Position numbers and translations under genes: made by a program. From contig NC_022357.1 of assembly GCF_000297055.2 (NCBI RefSeq), forward strand, positions 2,181,501 through 2,245,500: a stretch of DNA of 64,000 nt. The letters run 5' to 3'. Shown here in pieces: positions 34,937 through 43,606 of this stretch. The stretch comes from Sulfuricella denitrificans skB26 (lineage in GTDB: Bacteria > Pseudomonadota > Gammaproteobacteria > Burkholderiales > Sulfuricellaceae). The notes under the pieces are model-generated. The model made no database searches. It had not been told where the DNA came from and was given only the letters and a program-made list of their open reading frames with translations. The number at the start of each line of letters is the position of its first letter. The first letter of the stretch is position 1.

Positions 34937-35449
34937 ATGAAACACTTGACGATGATTCTGGCGGTGTTGCTACTGGCTGGCTGTGCGGCCTACAGCAGTA
35001 ACGGCCTCAAGCCTGGCGAGGCGAGGCTGGAGGATGTGTTGCGCGTGATGGGGCAACCGGCGATGCGCTGGCAGGAGTCGGACGGTGCCCTGCAGCTGGC
35101 TTATCCGCGAGGACAGACGGGCGTTCACAGCTATATGGCGTTCATCGGGGCGGATGGCGGGCTGCAACGCATCGAGAACGTGATGGAGCGAAGCGCTTTC
35201 GCCCGCATCCAGGCCGGCATGAACAAGGAGCAGGTGCTGCGCATTTTGGGGCCGTCGTGGCCGGGATGGACAGTTTATTTCAAGGCGCGCGACGAGCTGG
35301 TTTGGGAATGGCGTTATTGCGATGAGTGGAATGAGCCGGCTCGCTTCGATGTGCTGTTCGATGCCAGCACCGAAAAGGTGCGATCAACCCTGAGTCAGAC
35401 CGAAAGCCAGATGGGGTTGTGCGATCAAAGCTGCTGGTGCTCGCGCTGA
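34937..35449 (+). CDS. Lipoprotein with two BamE/SmpA-like modules
   Basis: 170 residues. Lipobox LLLAGC. Two tandem segments, GEARLEDVLRVMGQP (residues about 32-46) and AGMNKEQVLRILGPS (about 95-109), each followed by an aromatic-rich strand region, look like SmpA/BamE repeats. Three Cys near the C-terminus (GLCDQSCWCSR). Envelope lipoprotein; function inferred only by resemblance. Confidence 0.7.
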   Translation: MKHLTMILAVLLLAGCAAYSSNGLKPGEARLEDVLRVMGQPAMRWQESDGALQLAYPRGQTGVHSYMAFIGADGGLQRIENVMERSAFARIQAGMNKEQVLRILGPSWPGWTVYFKARDELVWEWRYCDEWNEPARFDVLFDASTEKVRSTLSQTESQMGLCDQSCWCSR

Positions 35450-35650
35450 CGCACAGGGGTCCACGGCGGTAGCAACGCCGGGGGCGTAGATGGCATGTGC
35501 CACGGTCGCAGAAAAAAATAAATTGAACTTAACCGTTTTTGCTGTAGTCTTAGAGCAAGTCTGTGGAATTCAAGTTTCAATTGCGGTACCTCATTGTTGG
35601 TCTGTTTTTTTCCTTGATGTTCGATAGGCTGGGCATTTGCCCGTCTTCAC

Positions 35651-35668
35651 CCGGCTATTTTTAGCCGG
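35651..35668 (+). promoter_or_regulatory. Hairpin in the cold-shock mRNA leader
   Basis: Perfect 7-bp stem CCGGCTA-TTTT-TAGCCGG, 25 nt before the csp ATG, between a T-rich leader and the ribosome-binding site TTGAGGTGAAC. Cold-shock genes often have structured leaders that melt or rearrange with temperature; a similar role is likely here. Confidence 0.45.
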
Positions 35669-35693
35669 ATTAACTTGATATTGAGGTGAACAA

Positions 35694-35897
35694 ATGGCAA
35701 CAGGTACTGTGAAATGGTTTAACGATGCAAAAGGTTTTGGCTTTATTACCCCGGATGATGGCAGCGAAGATTTGTTCGCGCATTTCTCTGCGATTCAGGC
35801 AGGGGGTTTCAAATCCTTGCAAGAAAACCAGCGTGTCAGTTTTGAAGTGACTGCCGGCCCTAAAGGCAAACAGGCTTCAAACATTCAAGCTGCGTAA
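35694..35897 (+). CDS. CspA-family cold-shock protein
   Basis: 67 residues. RNP1 KGFGFITP and RNP2 DLFAHFSAI are intact; starts [12 protein letters not shown]. Single-stranded nucleic-acid chaperone. Preceded by a gene-free stretch of about 240 nt and followed by a strong terminator, so transcribed alone. Confidence 0.97.
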   Translation: MATGTVKWFNDAKGFGFITPDDGSEDLFAHFSAIQAGGFKSLQENQRVSFEVTAGPKGKQASNIQAA

Positions 35898-35916
35898 ACC
35901 TGCAGTAGTTTAAGGA

Positions 35917-35943
35917 AAAGCCCCGGCATGCCGGGGCTTTTTT
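35917..35943 (+). terminator. Terminator of the cold-shock gene
   Basis: AAAAGCCCCGGC-ATG-CCGGGGCTTTT, a perfect 11-12-bp stem followed by T residues, starting 20 nt after the stop. Confidence 0.95.
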
Positions 35944-36094
35944 ACGCCTGCGCCACGGAGTTTCAGGCGACAACCTATGTTGATCTAGCTTCCCCCCTCT
36001 CAAACGTGCCGGAAGGAAAACTCCGCCTTGCTCCCCGCCCGTGTGCGTCTATAGTTACTATCGTTGCTGCCGTTCTGCCAAGGAGAAATTGGCT

Positions 36095-36376
36095 ATGGAA
36101 AAATGGATATATACGGGGTTATTCATGATGAGTGTGACGGGGAACGGCTGGGCGCAGGAGACCGACGCTGGGGCTGAACAGAAAGCACTTTACAGCGCAA
36201 CCGACACCGGCTTCATTGCCCAGAATGTGTATTTCTTCTGCACTTCGGCAGGGCTGGCTACGGTAGTACGCGGGTCGATCGATCGCGCAGCGCTTGGTGC
36301 AGTGATGGGGCTGGGTAGTCATCAGCAAATCATCCTTGCGCAATCAGTCGGCTACCCGGCGAAGTATGTGCAATAG
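36095..36376 (+). pseudogene. Internally deleted SagB-type nitroreductase with signal peptide
   Basis: 93 residues with AAGGAGAAA before the ATG. A signal peptide (MEKWIYTGLFMMSVTGNGWAQ) runs directly into the C-terminal third of a secreted nitroreductase-like protein: ATDTGFIAQNVYFFC, GLATVVRGSIDRAALG and IILAQSVGYPAK. Full relatives are about 200-220 residues with the FMN-binding N-terminal two thirds in between, which is missing. The frame is intact, so an in-frame deletion is likely. Probably inactive as an enzyme. Confidence 0.6.
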
Positions 36377-36643
36377 CAGCCTGTCTTAACGTCAACTGTA
36401 TCTGCGCTGTAACGTTGTTTAGCTACTTCCCCGCACCAGGCTGGACGCGCTCAGATCCCGAGGCAACTCCGCAGCGTGAGCGAGTGGAACGCGAGCGCGC
36501 GGATCTGCCAGGCGAGCCGGCCAACCGCATGTACCGCGGTCAGGATAACAAAGAGAACAGCGATCGGTGACGCTCCAGGTCTGACAACTAGTAGATAACC
36601 TATTGATTCCACATGACCTGCATCAAGAAAGCTGTCGCCACCC
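36377..36643. other. Spacer upstream of rpsT
   Basis: About 270 bp before the rpsT promoter. A GC-rich frame ending MYRGQDNKENSDR near 36570 is seen, but there is no start signal or known motif. Nothing else recognised. Confidence 0.4.
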
Positions 36644-36672
36644 TTGCCAACACAACGAAAGAAAAGTATTAT
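36644..36672 (+). promoter_or_regulatory. rpsT promoter
   Basis: TTGCCA (36644-36649), 17-bp spacer, TATTAT (36667-36672), followed by a GC discriminator (TGCGCG), typical of stringently controlled ribosomal genes. Start of transcription near 36679, about 40 nt before the rpsT ATG. Confidence 0.65.
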
Positions 36673-36719
36673 TGCGCGTTTCGTCTGCCCCGCAGAGTAA
36701 TATCCAAGGAGTTTCATCA

Positions 36720-36983
36720 ATGGCAAACACCGCACAAGCCAGAAAGCGTGCTAGACAGTCCGACAAGCAACGCGAGCGCAACACCAGCCAGCGTTCCGAG
36801 TTCCGCACCGCGGTCAAAAAAGTGATCAAGGCTGTTGAAGCTGGCGACAAGGAAGCTGCCAAGGCGGTTTACCTGGAGTCGGTTAGCGTGATCGACAGCA
36901 TCGCCGACAAGAAAATCGTGCACAAGAACAAAGCATCACGTCACAAGAGCCGTTTGAACTCAGCCGTCAAAGCGATGGCCTGA
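36720..36983 (+). CDS. rpsT: 30S ribosomal protein S20
   Basis: 87 residues from ATG 36720 (CCAAGGAG upstream): [20 protein letters not shown], then [11 protein letters not shown] and the C-terminal [18 protein letters not shown]. Full length. Binds 16S rRNA early in 30S assembly. Flanked by its own promoter and terminator. Confidence 0.98.
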   Translation: MANTAQARKRARQSDKQRERNTSQRSEFRTAVKKVIKAVEAGDKEAAKAVYLESVSVIDSIADKKIVHKNKASRHKSRLNSAVKAMA

Positions 36984-37023
36984 GACTCGCCGCAGCAGCA
37001 GCTGCCGCGCGCCCGTTTTGCTT

Positions 37024-37058
37024 GCCCGGCAGCCTTTAGCTAGCCGGGCGTTTGTTTT
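37024..37058 (+). terminator. rpsT terminator
   Basis: GCCCGGC, 12-nt loop, GCCGGGC, then GTTTGTTTT. Begins about 40 nt after the rpsT stop. Confidence 0.85.
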
Positions 37059-37166
37059 GGATTGATTGCACCCGATTGCCACCCCTTGAGGTTGGCTTGA
37101 AGGGCAAATTTCTCTTGCAAGTATCCGTTGTTTGGCTAAATATAACGCTTTCGAGCGCACCAAATA

Positions 37167-37188
37167 CACGGCGGCTGATGCCGCCGTG
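37167..37188 (+). promoter_or_regulatory. Strong hairpin upstream of argD
   Basis: CACGGCGGC-TGAT-GCCGCCGTG, a perfect 9-bp stem followed by a T-rich stretch, 64 nt before the argD start. Could be a terminator or attenuator for argD. Confidence 0.5.
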
Positions 37189-37252
37189 TGCATTTATATT
37201 TTTAGCTCGGCTATTTGTTCAACTCTAAAAAGCAGCAACAGCTCATCTAAAT

Positions 37253-38428
37253 ATGTCACATTTAATGAACACCTATGCCAGATTGCCCGTCGCCTTTACC
37301 CGCGGTGAAGGCGTGTGGCTTTGGGACGAACAAGGCAAACGTTATCTGGATGCAGTCGCCGGTGTCGCCGTCAACGGCTTGGGGCATGCTCACCCGAAAC
37401 TGGCCCAGGCAATCTGCGAGCAGGCGAAGACGCTGATCCACACCTCCAACCTGTACCAGATTCCCAAACAGGAGCAGCTGGGCACGAAGCTGGCGCAATT
37501 GGCCGGCATGGACAAAGTATTCCTGTGCAACTCCGGCGCCGAAGCCAACGAAGCCGCGATCAAGCTGGCCCGCCTTTATGGACACAACAAGGGCATCGAC
37601 AGCCCCGCCATCATCGTGATGGAAAAGAGCTTCCACGGCCGCACCATGGCGACCCTGACCGCCACAGGCAACCGCAAGGTGCAGGCCGGATTCGAGCCGC
37701 TGGTAAGCGGCTTCGTGCGCGTACCCTACAACGATATCGCCTCGATCAAGCTGATCGCCGAGCATAACCAGAGCGTCGTCGCCATTCTGGTCGAACCGGT
37801 ACAGGGCGAAGGCGGCATCCAGATACCGCTGCCCGCCTACCTGCAAGAGCTGCGCCGCATCTGCGACAGCCACGGCTGGCTGTTGATGCTGGACGAGGTA
37901 CAAACCGGCATCGGCCGCACCGGCTCGATGTTCGCTTTCCAGCAGACCGGTATCATTCCTGATGTCATGGCGCTGGCCAAAGGTCTTGGTTCGGGCGTGC
38001 CGATCGGTGCCTGCCTGGCGAAGGGTGCGGCAGCCGAAGTTTTCAAACCCGGCAACCATGGCTCTACCTTCGGCGGCAACCCGCTTGCCTGCGCTGCGGC
38101 GCTGGCGACGCTGGAAGCGGTCGAGGAACAGAACCTGTGCCAACAGGCCGCTGAAATCGGCGCGTTCATCCGTGACGGCTTGAGCAATCAATTGGCAGGC
38201 ACAGCCGGCGTTGTCCAGATACGTGGCGCCGGGCTGATGATCGGCGTCGAACTGGACCGTCCCTGTGGCGATCTGGTCAAGCTGGCGCTGGCTCAAGGCC
38301 TGATTATCAACGTTACGGCGGACAGCGTGGTACGTCTGTTGCCGCCGCTGGTCATGAAGCGCGACGAGGCACAGCAAGTGGTGGACATGCTCGCGCCGCT
38401 GATCAAGGATTTTCTAGCGCAGAAATAA
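37253..38428 (+). CDS. argD: Acetylornithine aminotransferase
   Basis: 391 residues, class III PLP aminotransferase. GEGVWLWDEQGKRYLD, CNSGAEANEAAIKLAR, SFHGRTMATLTATG, LMLDEVQTGIGRTG and the PLP-lysine segment ALAKGLGSGVPIGA are all intact. Converts N-acetylglutamate semialdehyde to N-acetylornithine. First of argD-argF-argG, in pathway order. Confidence 0.95.
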   Translation: MSHLMNTYARLPVAFTRGEGVWLWDEQGKRYLDAVAGVAVNGLGHAHPKLAQAICEQAKTLIHTSNLYQIPKQEQLGTKLAQLAGMDKVFLCNSGAEANEAAIKLARLYGHNKGIDSPAIIVMEKSFHGRTMATLTATGNRKVQAGFEPLVSGFVRVPYNDIASIKLIAEHNQSVVAILVEPVQGEGGIQIPLPAYLQELRRICDSHGWLLMLDEVQTGIGRTGSMFAFQQTGIIPDVMALAKGLGSGVPIGACLAKGAAAEVFKPGNHGSTFGGNPLACAAALATLEAVEEQNLCQQAAEIGAFIRDGLSNQLAGTAGVVQIRGAGLMIGVELDRPCGDLVKLALAQGLIINVTADSVVRLLPPLVMKRDEAQQVVDMLAPLIKDFLAQK

Positions 38429-38447
38429 TGCGCCACTGGTGGCATCT

Positions 38448-39365
38448 ATGCAGATCAAACATTTCCTGCAATTCAACGACCTGAACCGCGACGAGTACGA
38501 GCACCTGTTCGAACGCACGCGCCGGATCAAGGAACAGTTCAAGGCCTATCAGACCTACCACCCGCTGCATGACCGCACGCTGGTGATGATTTTCGAGAAG
38601 GCGAGCACGCGCACCCGGCTGTCGTTCGAAGCCGGCATGCAGCAACTCGGCGGCAGTGCCATCTACCTCAACACCCGCGACTCCCAACTGGGTCGCGGCG
38701 AACCGGTGGAAGATGCGGCCCAGGTTATCTCGCGCATGAGCGACATCGTAATGATCCGCACCTTCGAGCAGGAAATCATCGAACGCTTCGCCGCCAATTC
38801 GCGCGTGCCAGTGATCAACGGCCTGACCAACGAATACCACCCGTGCCAGATCCTGGCCGACATCTACACCTACATCGAGCAGCGCGGCAGCATCAAGGGC
38901 AAGACGGTGGCCTGGATCGGCGACTCCAACAACGTCTGCAACACTTGGCTGCAAGCAGCCGAGGTGCTGGACTTCAACGTCCACGTTTCGACCCCTCCCG
39001 GCTATGAAGTCGAGCCGGAGCGCGCCGGACTGTACGGTACCGACCATTACGAAGAATTCCGCGATCCGATGGAAGCCGCGCGCGATGCCGATCTCGTCAC
39101 CACCGATGTGTGGACCAGCATGGGTTTCGAGGCAGAAAACGAAGAACGTATGCGTGACTTCGCCGACTGGCAAGTGGATGGTGACATGATGCGCGTTGCC
39201 AACAAGGACGCCGTGTTCATGCACTGCCTGCCCGCCCATCGCGGCGAAGAAGTTGCCGCCGAAGTGATAGACGGTCCACAAAGCGTAGTGTGGGACGAAG
39301 CAGAAAACCGGCTGCATACGCAGAAGGCACTGATGGAATATTTGCTGCTGGGAAAAATCAATTAA
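38448..39365 (+). CDS. argF: Ornithine carbamoyltransferase
   Basis: 305 residues from ATG 38448; a GTG at 38439 is the alternative. Carbamoyl-phosphate site FEKASTRTRLSFE, ornithine site MHCLPAHRGEE, and NGLTNEYHPCQILAD. Makes citrulline. 19 nt after argD. Confidence 0.95.
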   Translation: MQIKHFLQFNDLNRDEYEHLFERTRRIKEQFKAYQTYHPLHDRTLVMIFEKASTRTRLSFEAGMQQLGGSAIYLNTRDSQLGRGEPVEDAAQVISRMSDIVMIRTFEQEIIERFAANSRVPVINGLTNEYHPCQILADIYTYIEQRGSIKGKTVAWIGDSNNVCNTWLQAAEVLDFNVHVSTPPGYEVEPERAGLYGTDHYEEFRDPMEAARDADLVTTDVWTSMGFEAENEERMRDFADWQVDGDMMRVANKDAVFMHCLPAHRGEEVAAEVIDGPQSVVWDEAENRLHTQKALMEYLLLGKIN

Positions 39366-39377
39366 GTGAGGAGGCAA

Positions 39378-39435
39378 GAGTGAGGAGTGAGGAGTAAAAC
39401 CCTCACGAATTCTCCTTACTCCTCACTCCTCACTC
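39378..39435 (+). repeat. 20-bp perfect inverted repeat of GTGAGGA-type heptamers
   Basis: Left arm GAGTGAGGAGTGAGGAGTAA (39378-39397), 18-nt loop, right arm its exact complement (39416-39435). Each arm is built from repeats of GTGAGGA. It lies in the 86-bp argF-argG spacer, 16 nt before the argG start, and would form a very stable mRNA hairpin. A degenerate relative lies in the yajC-secD spacer. Confidence 0.9.
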
Positions 39436-39451
39436 CTCACTGGAGTTTTAA

Positions 39452-40675
39452 ATGAGCAACATCAACAAAGTCGTCCTCGCCTACTCTGGCGGACTGGATA
39501 CCTCAGTAATCCTGAAGTGGCTGCAAGACACCTACCAATGCGATGTGGTCACCTTCACCGCCGACATCGGCCAGGGTGAAGAACTCGAACCAGCGCGCAA
39601 CAAGGCGCTACAGTTCGGCATCAAGCCGGAACAAATCTACATCGACGATCTGCGCGAGGAATTCGTCCGCGATTTCGTGTTCCCGATGTTCCGCGCCAAC
39701 ACGGTTTATGAAGGTGAATACCTGCTCGGCACTTCGATTGCCCGTCCGCTGATCGCCAAGCGGCTGATCGAGATTGCGAAGGAAACCGGCGCAGTCGCGA
39801 TCTCGCATGGCGCCACCGGCAAAGGCAACGACCAGGTGCGCTTCGAGCTTGGCGCCTACGCCCTCAACCCGGAAATCAAGGTCATTGCGCCGTGGCGCGA
39901 GTGGGATCTGCTCTCACGCGAGAAGCTGCTGGCTTACGCGGAAAAACATGGCATTCCGGTGGAAATGAAGCACAAGGCGGGCGGCAGCCCCTACAGCATG
40001 GACGCCAACCTGCTGCACATCAGTTACGAAGGCCGTCACCTGGAAAACCCCGCTGCCGAGGCCGAGGAAGACATGTGGCGCTGGACAGTATCGCCTGAAA
40101 AGGCGCCCGATCAGGCGGAATATCTGGATATCGAATACGCCAATGGCGATCCGGTCGCGCTCAATGGCAAGAAACTGTCGGCCGCTGAAATGCTGGCCGA
40201 ACTCAACCGCCTCGGCGGCAAGCATGGCATCGGCCGCCTCGACTTGGTAGAAAATCGCTACGTCGGCATGAAATCACGCGGCTGCTATGAGACTCCCGGC
40301 GGCACCATCATGCTCAAGGCCCACCGTGCCATCGAATCCATCACCCTGGACCGCGAAGTGGCGCACCTGAAGGATGATTTAATGCCACGCTACGCCAGCA
40401 TGATCTACAACGGTTACTGGTGGGCACCCGAGCGCCGCGCCCTACAGGTACTGATCGACGACACACAGAAGCACGTCAACGGCTGGGTACGGGTCAAACT
40501 TTACAAGGGCAACGTCATCGTAGTCGGCCGTGATTCCAAGACCGACTCGCTGTTCGACTCGAATATTGCCACCTTCGAGGACGATGCCGGCGCCTATAAT
40601 CAGGCTGATGCGGGCGGCTTCATCAAGCTCAACGCGCTGCGGTTACGCATCGCGGCGAAGTTGCAGAATCGTTAA
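39452..40675 (+). CDS. argG: Argininosuccinate synthase
   Basis: 407 residues. ATP site [18 protein letters not shown], then [22 protein letters not shown] and [13 protein letters not shown]. Joins citrulline and aspartate. Ribosome-binding site TGGAG lies just after the inverted repeat. Confidence 0.97.
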   Translation: MSNINKVVLAYSGGLDTSVILKWLQDTYQCDVVTFTADIGQGEELEPARNKALQFGIKPEQIYIDDLREEFVRDFVFPMFRANTVYEGEYLLGTSIARPLIAKRLIEIAKETGAVAISHGATGKGNDQVRFELGAYALNPEIKVIAPWREWDLLSREKLLAYAEKHGIPVEMKHKAGGSPYSMDANLLHISYEGRHLENPAAEAEEDMWRWTVSPEKAPDQAEYLDIEYANGDPVALNGKKLSAAEMLAELNRLGGKHGIGRLDLVENRYVGMKSRGCYETPGGTIMLKAHRAIESITLDREVAHLKDDLMPRYASMIYNGYWWAPERRALQVLIDDTQKHVNGWVRVKLYKGNVIVVGRDSKTDSLFDSNIATFEDDAGAYNQADAGGFIKLNALRLRIAAKLQNR

Positions 40676-40691
40676 TTATTAGGAATAAGCC

Positions 40692-41027
40692 ATGACCCAG
40701 TTCGACAATGTCAGCGTCGTCAAGAAAGCCAACGTCTACTTCGACGGTAAGTGCATTTCCCACACCGTCATGTTCCCTGACGGCAGCAAGAAAACTGTCG
40801 GCGTGATTTTTCCAAGCAACCTCACTTTCAATACCGGCCTGCCCGAGCTGATGGAAATCAATGCCGGTGTCTGCAAGGTAAAACTGGCTGGCGAGAAGGA
40901 CTGGAAAACCTACAAGGCGGGCGAGAGCTTCAGTGTGCCGGGCAACACCAGCTTCGACATCGAAACCGTGGAGTTACTGGATTACGTCTGCCATTTCATC
41001 ACCGAATCCACCTGCTGCGCGGGTTAA
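40692..41027 (+). CDS. ppnP: Pyrimidine/purine nucleoside phosphorylase PpnP
   Basis: 111 residues, cupin-like DUF1255: [41 protein letters not shown]. Slightly longer than the usual 93-105. Phosphorolyses several nucleosides. 16 nt after argG and 12 nt before yajQ; linkage to argG seems incidental. Confidence 0.92.
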   Translation: MTQFDNVSVVKKANVYFDGKCISHTVMFPDGSKKTVGVIFPSNLTFNTGLPELMEINAGVCKVKLAGEKDWKTYKAGESFSVPGNTSFDIETVELLDYVCHFITESTCCAG

Positions 41028-41039
41028 GGGGAGTCAGCC

Positions 41040-41525
41040 ATGCCGACATTCGATATCGTATCCGAAGTAGACAAACAGGATTTACGCAACGCCGTTGACC
41101 AGATCAACAAAGTCATCACCGGTCGCTTCGATTTCAAGGGATCGGATTCACGCGTCGATCAGGCGGAGTATGTGCTGACGATCTATGCCGACGACAACTT
41201 CAAACTGGAGCAGATCTTCGACATCGTCAACCAGACCTTCGGCAAGCGCAACATCGACGTGAGTTGCCTGGACAAGGGCAAGGTCGATAAAATCAGCGGC
41301 GACAAGGTCAAGCAGACCGTTACCGTCAAAACCGGTGTAGAAACCGAACTGGCGAAGAAAATCGTCAAACTGATCAAGGATTCCAAACTCAAGGTCCAGG
41401 CCAGCATCCAGGGCGAAGCCGTGCGAGTCACCGGTGCGAAGCGGGATTTATTGCAGGAAACCATCACGCTGGTCAAAAAATCCATCACTGACTTCCCGCT
41501 CCAGTTCCAGAATTTCAGAGACTGA
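41040..41525 (+). CDS. YajQ-family nucleotide/c-di-GMP-binding protein
   Basis: 161 residues. [48 protein letters not shown] and [11 protein letters not shown] span the whole YajQ fold (two ferredoxin-like halves). Some family members are c-di-GMP effectors; this is relevant to the large GGDEF-EAL protein at 26.7-30.4 kb (inference). Confidence 0.95.
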   Translation: MPTFDIVSEVDKQDLRNAVDQINKVITGRFDFKGSDSRVDQAEYVLTIYADDNFKLEQIFDIVNQTFGKRNIDVSCLDKGKVDKISGDKVKQTVTVKTGVETELAKKIVKLIKDSKLKVQASIQGEAVRVTGAKRDLLQETITLVKKSITDFPLQFQNFRD

Positions 41526-41533
41526 AATTTTTC

Positions 41534-41603
41534 ACCGCAGTGGTCGCGGAGGATACTGAGAAAAACCTATTCCCGCCTTGCTGTATTCTGCGACCTCCGC
41601 GGT
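41534..41603. repeat. Imperfect hairpin repeat, copy 1
   Basis: Arms ACCGCAGTGGTCGCGGA and the complement of ACCGCGGAGGTCGCAGA (14 of 17 paired). Shares GCGACCTCCGCG and GGAGGATAC with a copy at 48066-48140. Intergenic, between yajQ and a thiJ stub. Confidence 0.6.
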
Positions 41604-41623
41604 TAGTCTTTTACGGGGGTAAC

Positions 41624-41701
41624 ATGGAAAAAGTCCTCGCCCCTCTCGCCCAGGGCTGCGAAGAAGTCGAAGCCGGCTTGCATCGACCCGGGAAATTCTG
41701 A
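41624..41701 (+). pseudogene. Truncated YajL/DJ-1 (ThiJ/PfpI) gene, 5' stub
   Basis: 25 residues with GGGGGTAAC before the ATG. MEKVLAPLAQGCEEVEA is a near-perfect YajL/DJ-1 N-terminus; the frame then changes to GLHRPGKF and stops, so more than 85% of the gene is missing. A deletion appears to join the stub to the promoter region of the next gene. Confidence 0.7.
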
Positions 41702-41781
41702 CGCAACTACCGTCTCAAGCTGGCCCCAGTGGCCGAATCGTGTATACTTGACTAAATTACACTACTATTCAACGGTGCAAT

Positions 41782-42819
41782 ATGAGTTACCGAGTTCGCC
41801 TCCTGCCCAGCGGTAAAGAGTTCACCACCGAGATAAACGAAACCGTGCTTGAAGCCGCGCTCCGCTCCGGCATCGCACTCAACTACAACTGCAACAATGG
41901 TACCTGTGGTGGCTGTGGTGGCAGAATCCTGTCCGGCCAGGTACGCGAAACCCAGCAACACGATTTCCACTTCGCCGACACGCAGAAGGCCCAGGGCCAT
42001 GTGCTGTTATGCGTCAACGCCGCGCAATCCGACCTGGAAATAGAGGTCAAGGAGGCGGGTGGCATCGAAGATATCCCGCTCCAGCTGATCCCCACCAAAG
42101 TTGAGCAGATGGAGCGAATTCAGAACGACACCATGATCCTGCACCTGCGTACGCCGCGTTCGCAGACCTTGCGCTTCCTCGCCGGACAGCACCTCAGCCT
42201 CGCCATCGCGGGCATGCCGCCACGCAACAAGTCCATTGGCAGCTGTCCGTGCAACGCCATGCACCTTCAATTTCATATCCGCCGGGTACCGGGCGATCAG
42301 TTCTCGGAATACATCTTCACCCACCTGAAAATATCTCAAACGGTGACGATCGAGGGGCCATGGGGCAACTTTTCGCTGGACGAAAGTTCAAAGCGACCCA
42401 TCATCTTCGTCGCCTACGAAACCGGCTTCGCACCGATCAAAAGCATTATCGAACACGCCATCGCCATGGAACTTGAACAGCCCATGCATCTCTATTGGAT
42501 GGCGCACCAGCCCGGCAACCACTATCTCAATAACCTTTGCCGCTCCTGGCTCGACGCCCTGGACAACTTCAGTTACACGGCGCTGACGGGAGATGGTTTA
42601 TCAGGTGTATCCAGCTGGGAAGCATCTCCCGACCCGGAGATAGGCCTGAAAGACATGGAAGCCGTGGGTGCAGCGATCGTCGCCGATCAGCCTGATCTTT
42701 CCGGCTTCGACATCTATATTACGGCACCGGAATCAAGCACGGAGGGAATGCTCGAACTGCTATACCGGCACGGCCTGCCGAAAGGGCAACTGCACTTGGA
42801 CGTCATGAGGCGGTTCTAG
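41782..42819 (+). CDS. 2Fe-2S ferredoxin-flavin reductase (CDP-6-deoxyglucoseen reductase-like)
   Basis: 345 residues. Residues 1-90: plant-type ferredoxin with CNNGTCGGC plus a distal Cys (VLLCVNA). Residues 100-200: FAD domain, with RNKSIGSCPCN in place of the usual RxYS motif. Residues 205-340: NAD(P)H domain starting VAYETGFAPIKSI. The domain order is that of CDP-6-deoxy-delta-3,4-glucoseen reductase-like proteins of betaproteobacteria, whose partner is unknown. No sugar-nucleotide genes are nearby, so the classical name is probably misleading. Confidence 0.85.
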   Translation: MSYRVRLLPSGKEFTTEINETVLEAALRSGIALNYNCNNGTCGGCGGRILSGQVRETQQHDFHFADTQKAQGHVLLCVNAAQSDLEIEVKEAGGIEDIPLQLIPTKVEQMERIQNDTMILHLRTPRSQTLRFLAGQHLSLAIAGMPPRNKSIGSCPCNAMHLQFHIRRVPGDQFSEYIFTHLKISQTVTIEGPWGNFSLDESSKRPIIFVAYETGFAPIKSIIEHAIAMELEQPMHLYWMAHQPGNHYLNNLCRSWLDALDNFSYTALTGDGLSGVSSWEASPDPEIGLKDMEAVGAAIVADQPDLSGFDIYITAPESSTEGMLELLYRHGLPKGQLHLDVMRRF

Positions 42820-42872
42820 CCTAGCACCCGCAAGCTGCCGTTCCTCGTACCCGGCAAAACAAATAATTCCAG

Positions 42873-43589
42873 CTAGCGCACCAACCCTTCAATCCACTTT
42901 GTATAGATTTTTTGCGCTGTCACATTCAGGCTCTTCACACGCTCCGCCAGATTTTCCAGAATCACTGTCTGCTTCTCCACAGCCGGACTGGTAATGGCGG
43001 AAGCAATTTCTTCCTCACCCAACGCACACCAGTCACGTACCATCTCTTCGGTCATTTCGATATGGCATTGCATGCCCAGATGCTTGCCCATGGCGAATGC
43101 CTGGTTCACGCAATGAGAGTTGCCCAGGATGCCGATAGCGCCGGAAGGAATCGTGAAGGTCTCGCCATGCCAGTGAAAGGCGTCAAAATTTTTCACCTCC
43201 CCGAACCAGGACTTGGCAGTGGCATTGTCCGCCACCGCCACCCCACCCCAGCCGATTTCCTTGACTGGATTCCTGCCTACGGCCCCGCCCAGAGCCTTGG
43301 CCATCAACTGCCCGCCCAGACAGTGCCCAAGCAGGGGAATATCGGCCTGTGCCGCCTGCCGGATCAGCTCCATGGAATGGGGTATCCACGGCAAGTCGTC
43401 ATTCACGCTCATCGGCCCGCCCATAAACACCAAACCGCTGAACAACCTGGCGTCTGACGGCAAGGCGTCACCGGCATCAACCCTGAACAGTTGCCAGGGT
43501 ATGCTGTGGCTATCGAGAAATGTGGCAAAATAGCCTGGCCCTTCGCTGGGCGCATGACGAAAAATCGCAACCGGTTTCATGATCTGCAT
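42873..43589 (-). CDS. Class I glutamine amidotransferase
   Basis: 238 residues. Nucleophile elbow GHCLGGQ, catalytic His in FHWHGETF with Glu near CHIEMTEE, and GLVFMGGPMSVND. Similar to GMP-synthase-type stand-alone GATases; substrate unknown. Divergent from the aspartic protease, with a 17-nt spacer. Confidence 0.9.
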   Translation of the reverse strand: MQIMKPVAIFRHAPSEGPGYFATFLDSHSIPWQLFRVDAGDALPSDARLFSGLVFMGGPMSVNDDLPWIPHSMELIRQAAQADIPLLGHCLGGQLMAKALGGAVGRNPVKEIGWGGVAVADNATAKSWFGEVKNFDAFHWHGETFTIPSGAIGILGNSHCVNQAFAMGKHLGMQCHIEMTEEMVRDWCALGEEEIASAITSPAVEKQTVILENLAERVKSLNVTAQKIYTKWIEGLVR

Positions 43590-43606
43590 GATCTAGAGGA
43601 GTCCTG

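Noticed and set aside
35450-35693. Riboswitch upstream of the cold-shock gene
   Set aside because: Only a simple 7-bp hairpin is seen; no conserved riboswitch core is recognisable.
36451-36735. 94-codon minus-strand frame upstream of rpsT
   Set aside because: It overlaps the rpsT promoter and start and has no family features.
37262-38377. 371-codon frame antisense to argD
   Set aside because: Complement of a fully conserved argD; no initiation signal.
39366-39451. CRISPR-like tandem repeats between argF and argG
   Set aside because: The units are 7 nt, arranged as one inverted repeat with no spacers and no cas genes.
41782-42819. Genuine CDP-6-deoxyglucoseen reductase of sugar biosynthesis
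   Set aside because: The domain order matches, but no deoxysugar or LPS genes are near and the flavin motif differs, so only the general reductase call is kept.
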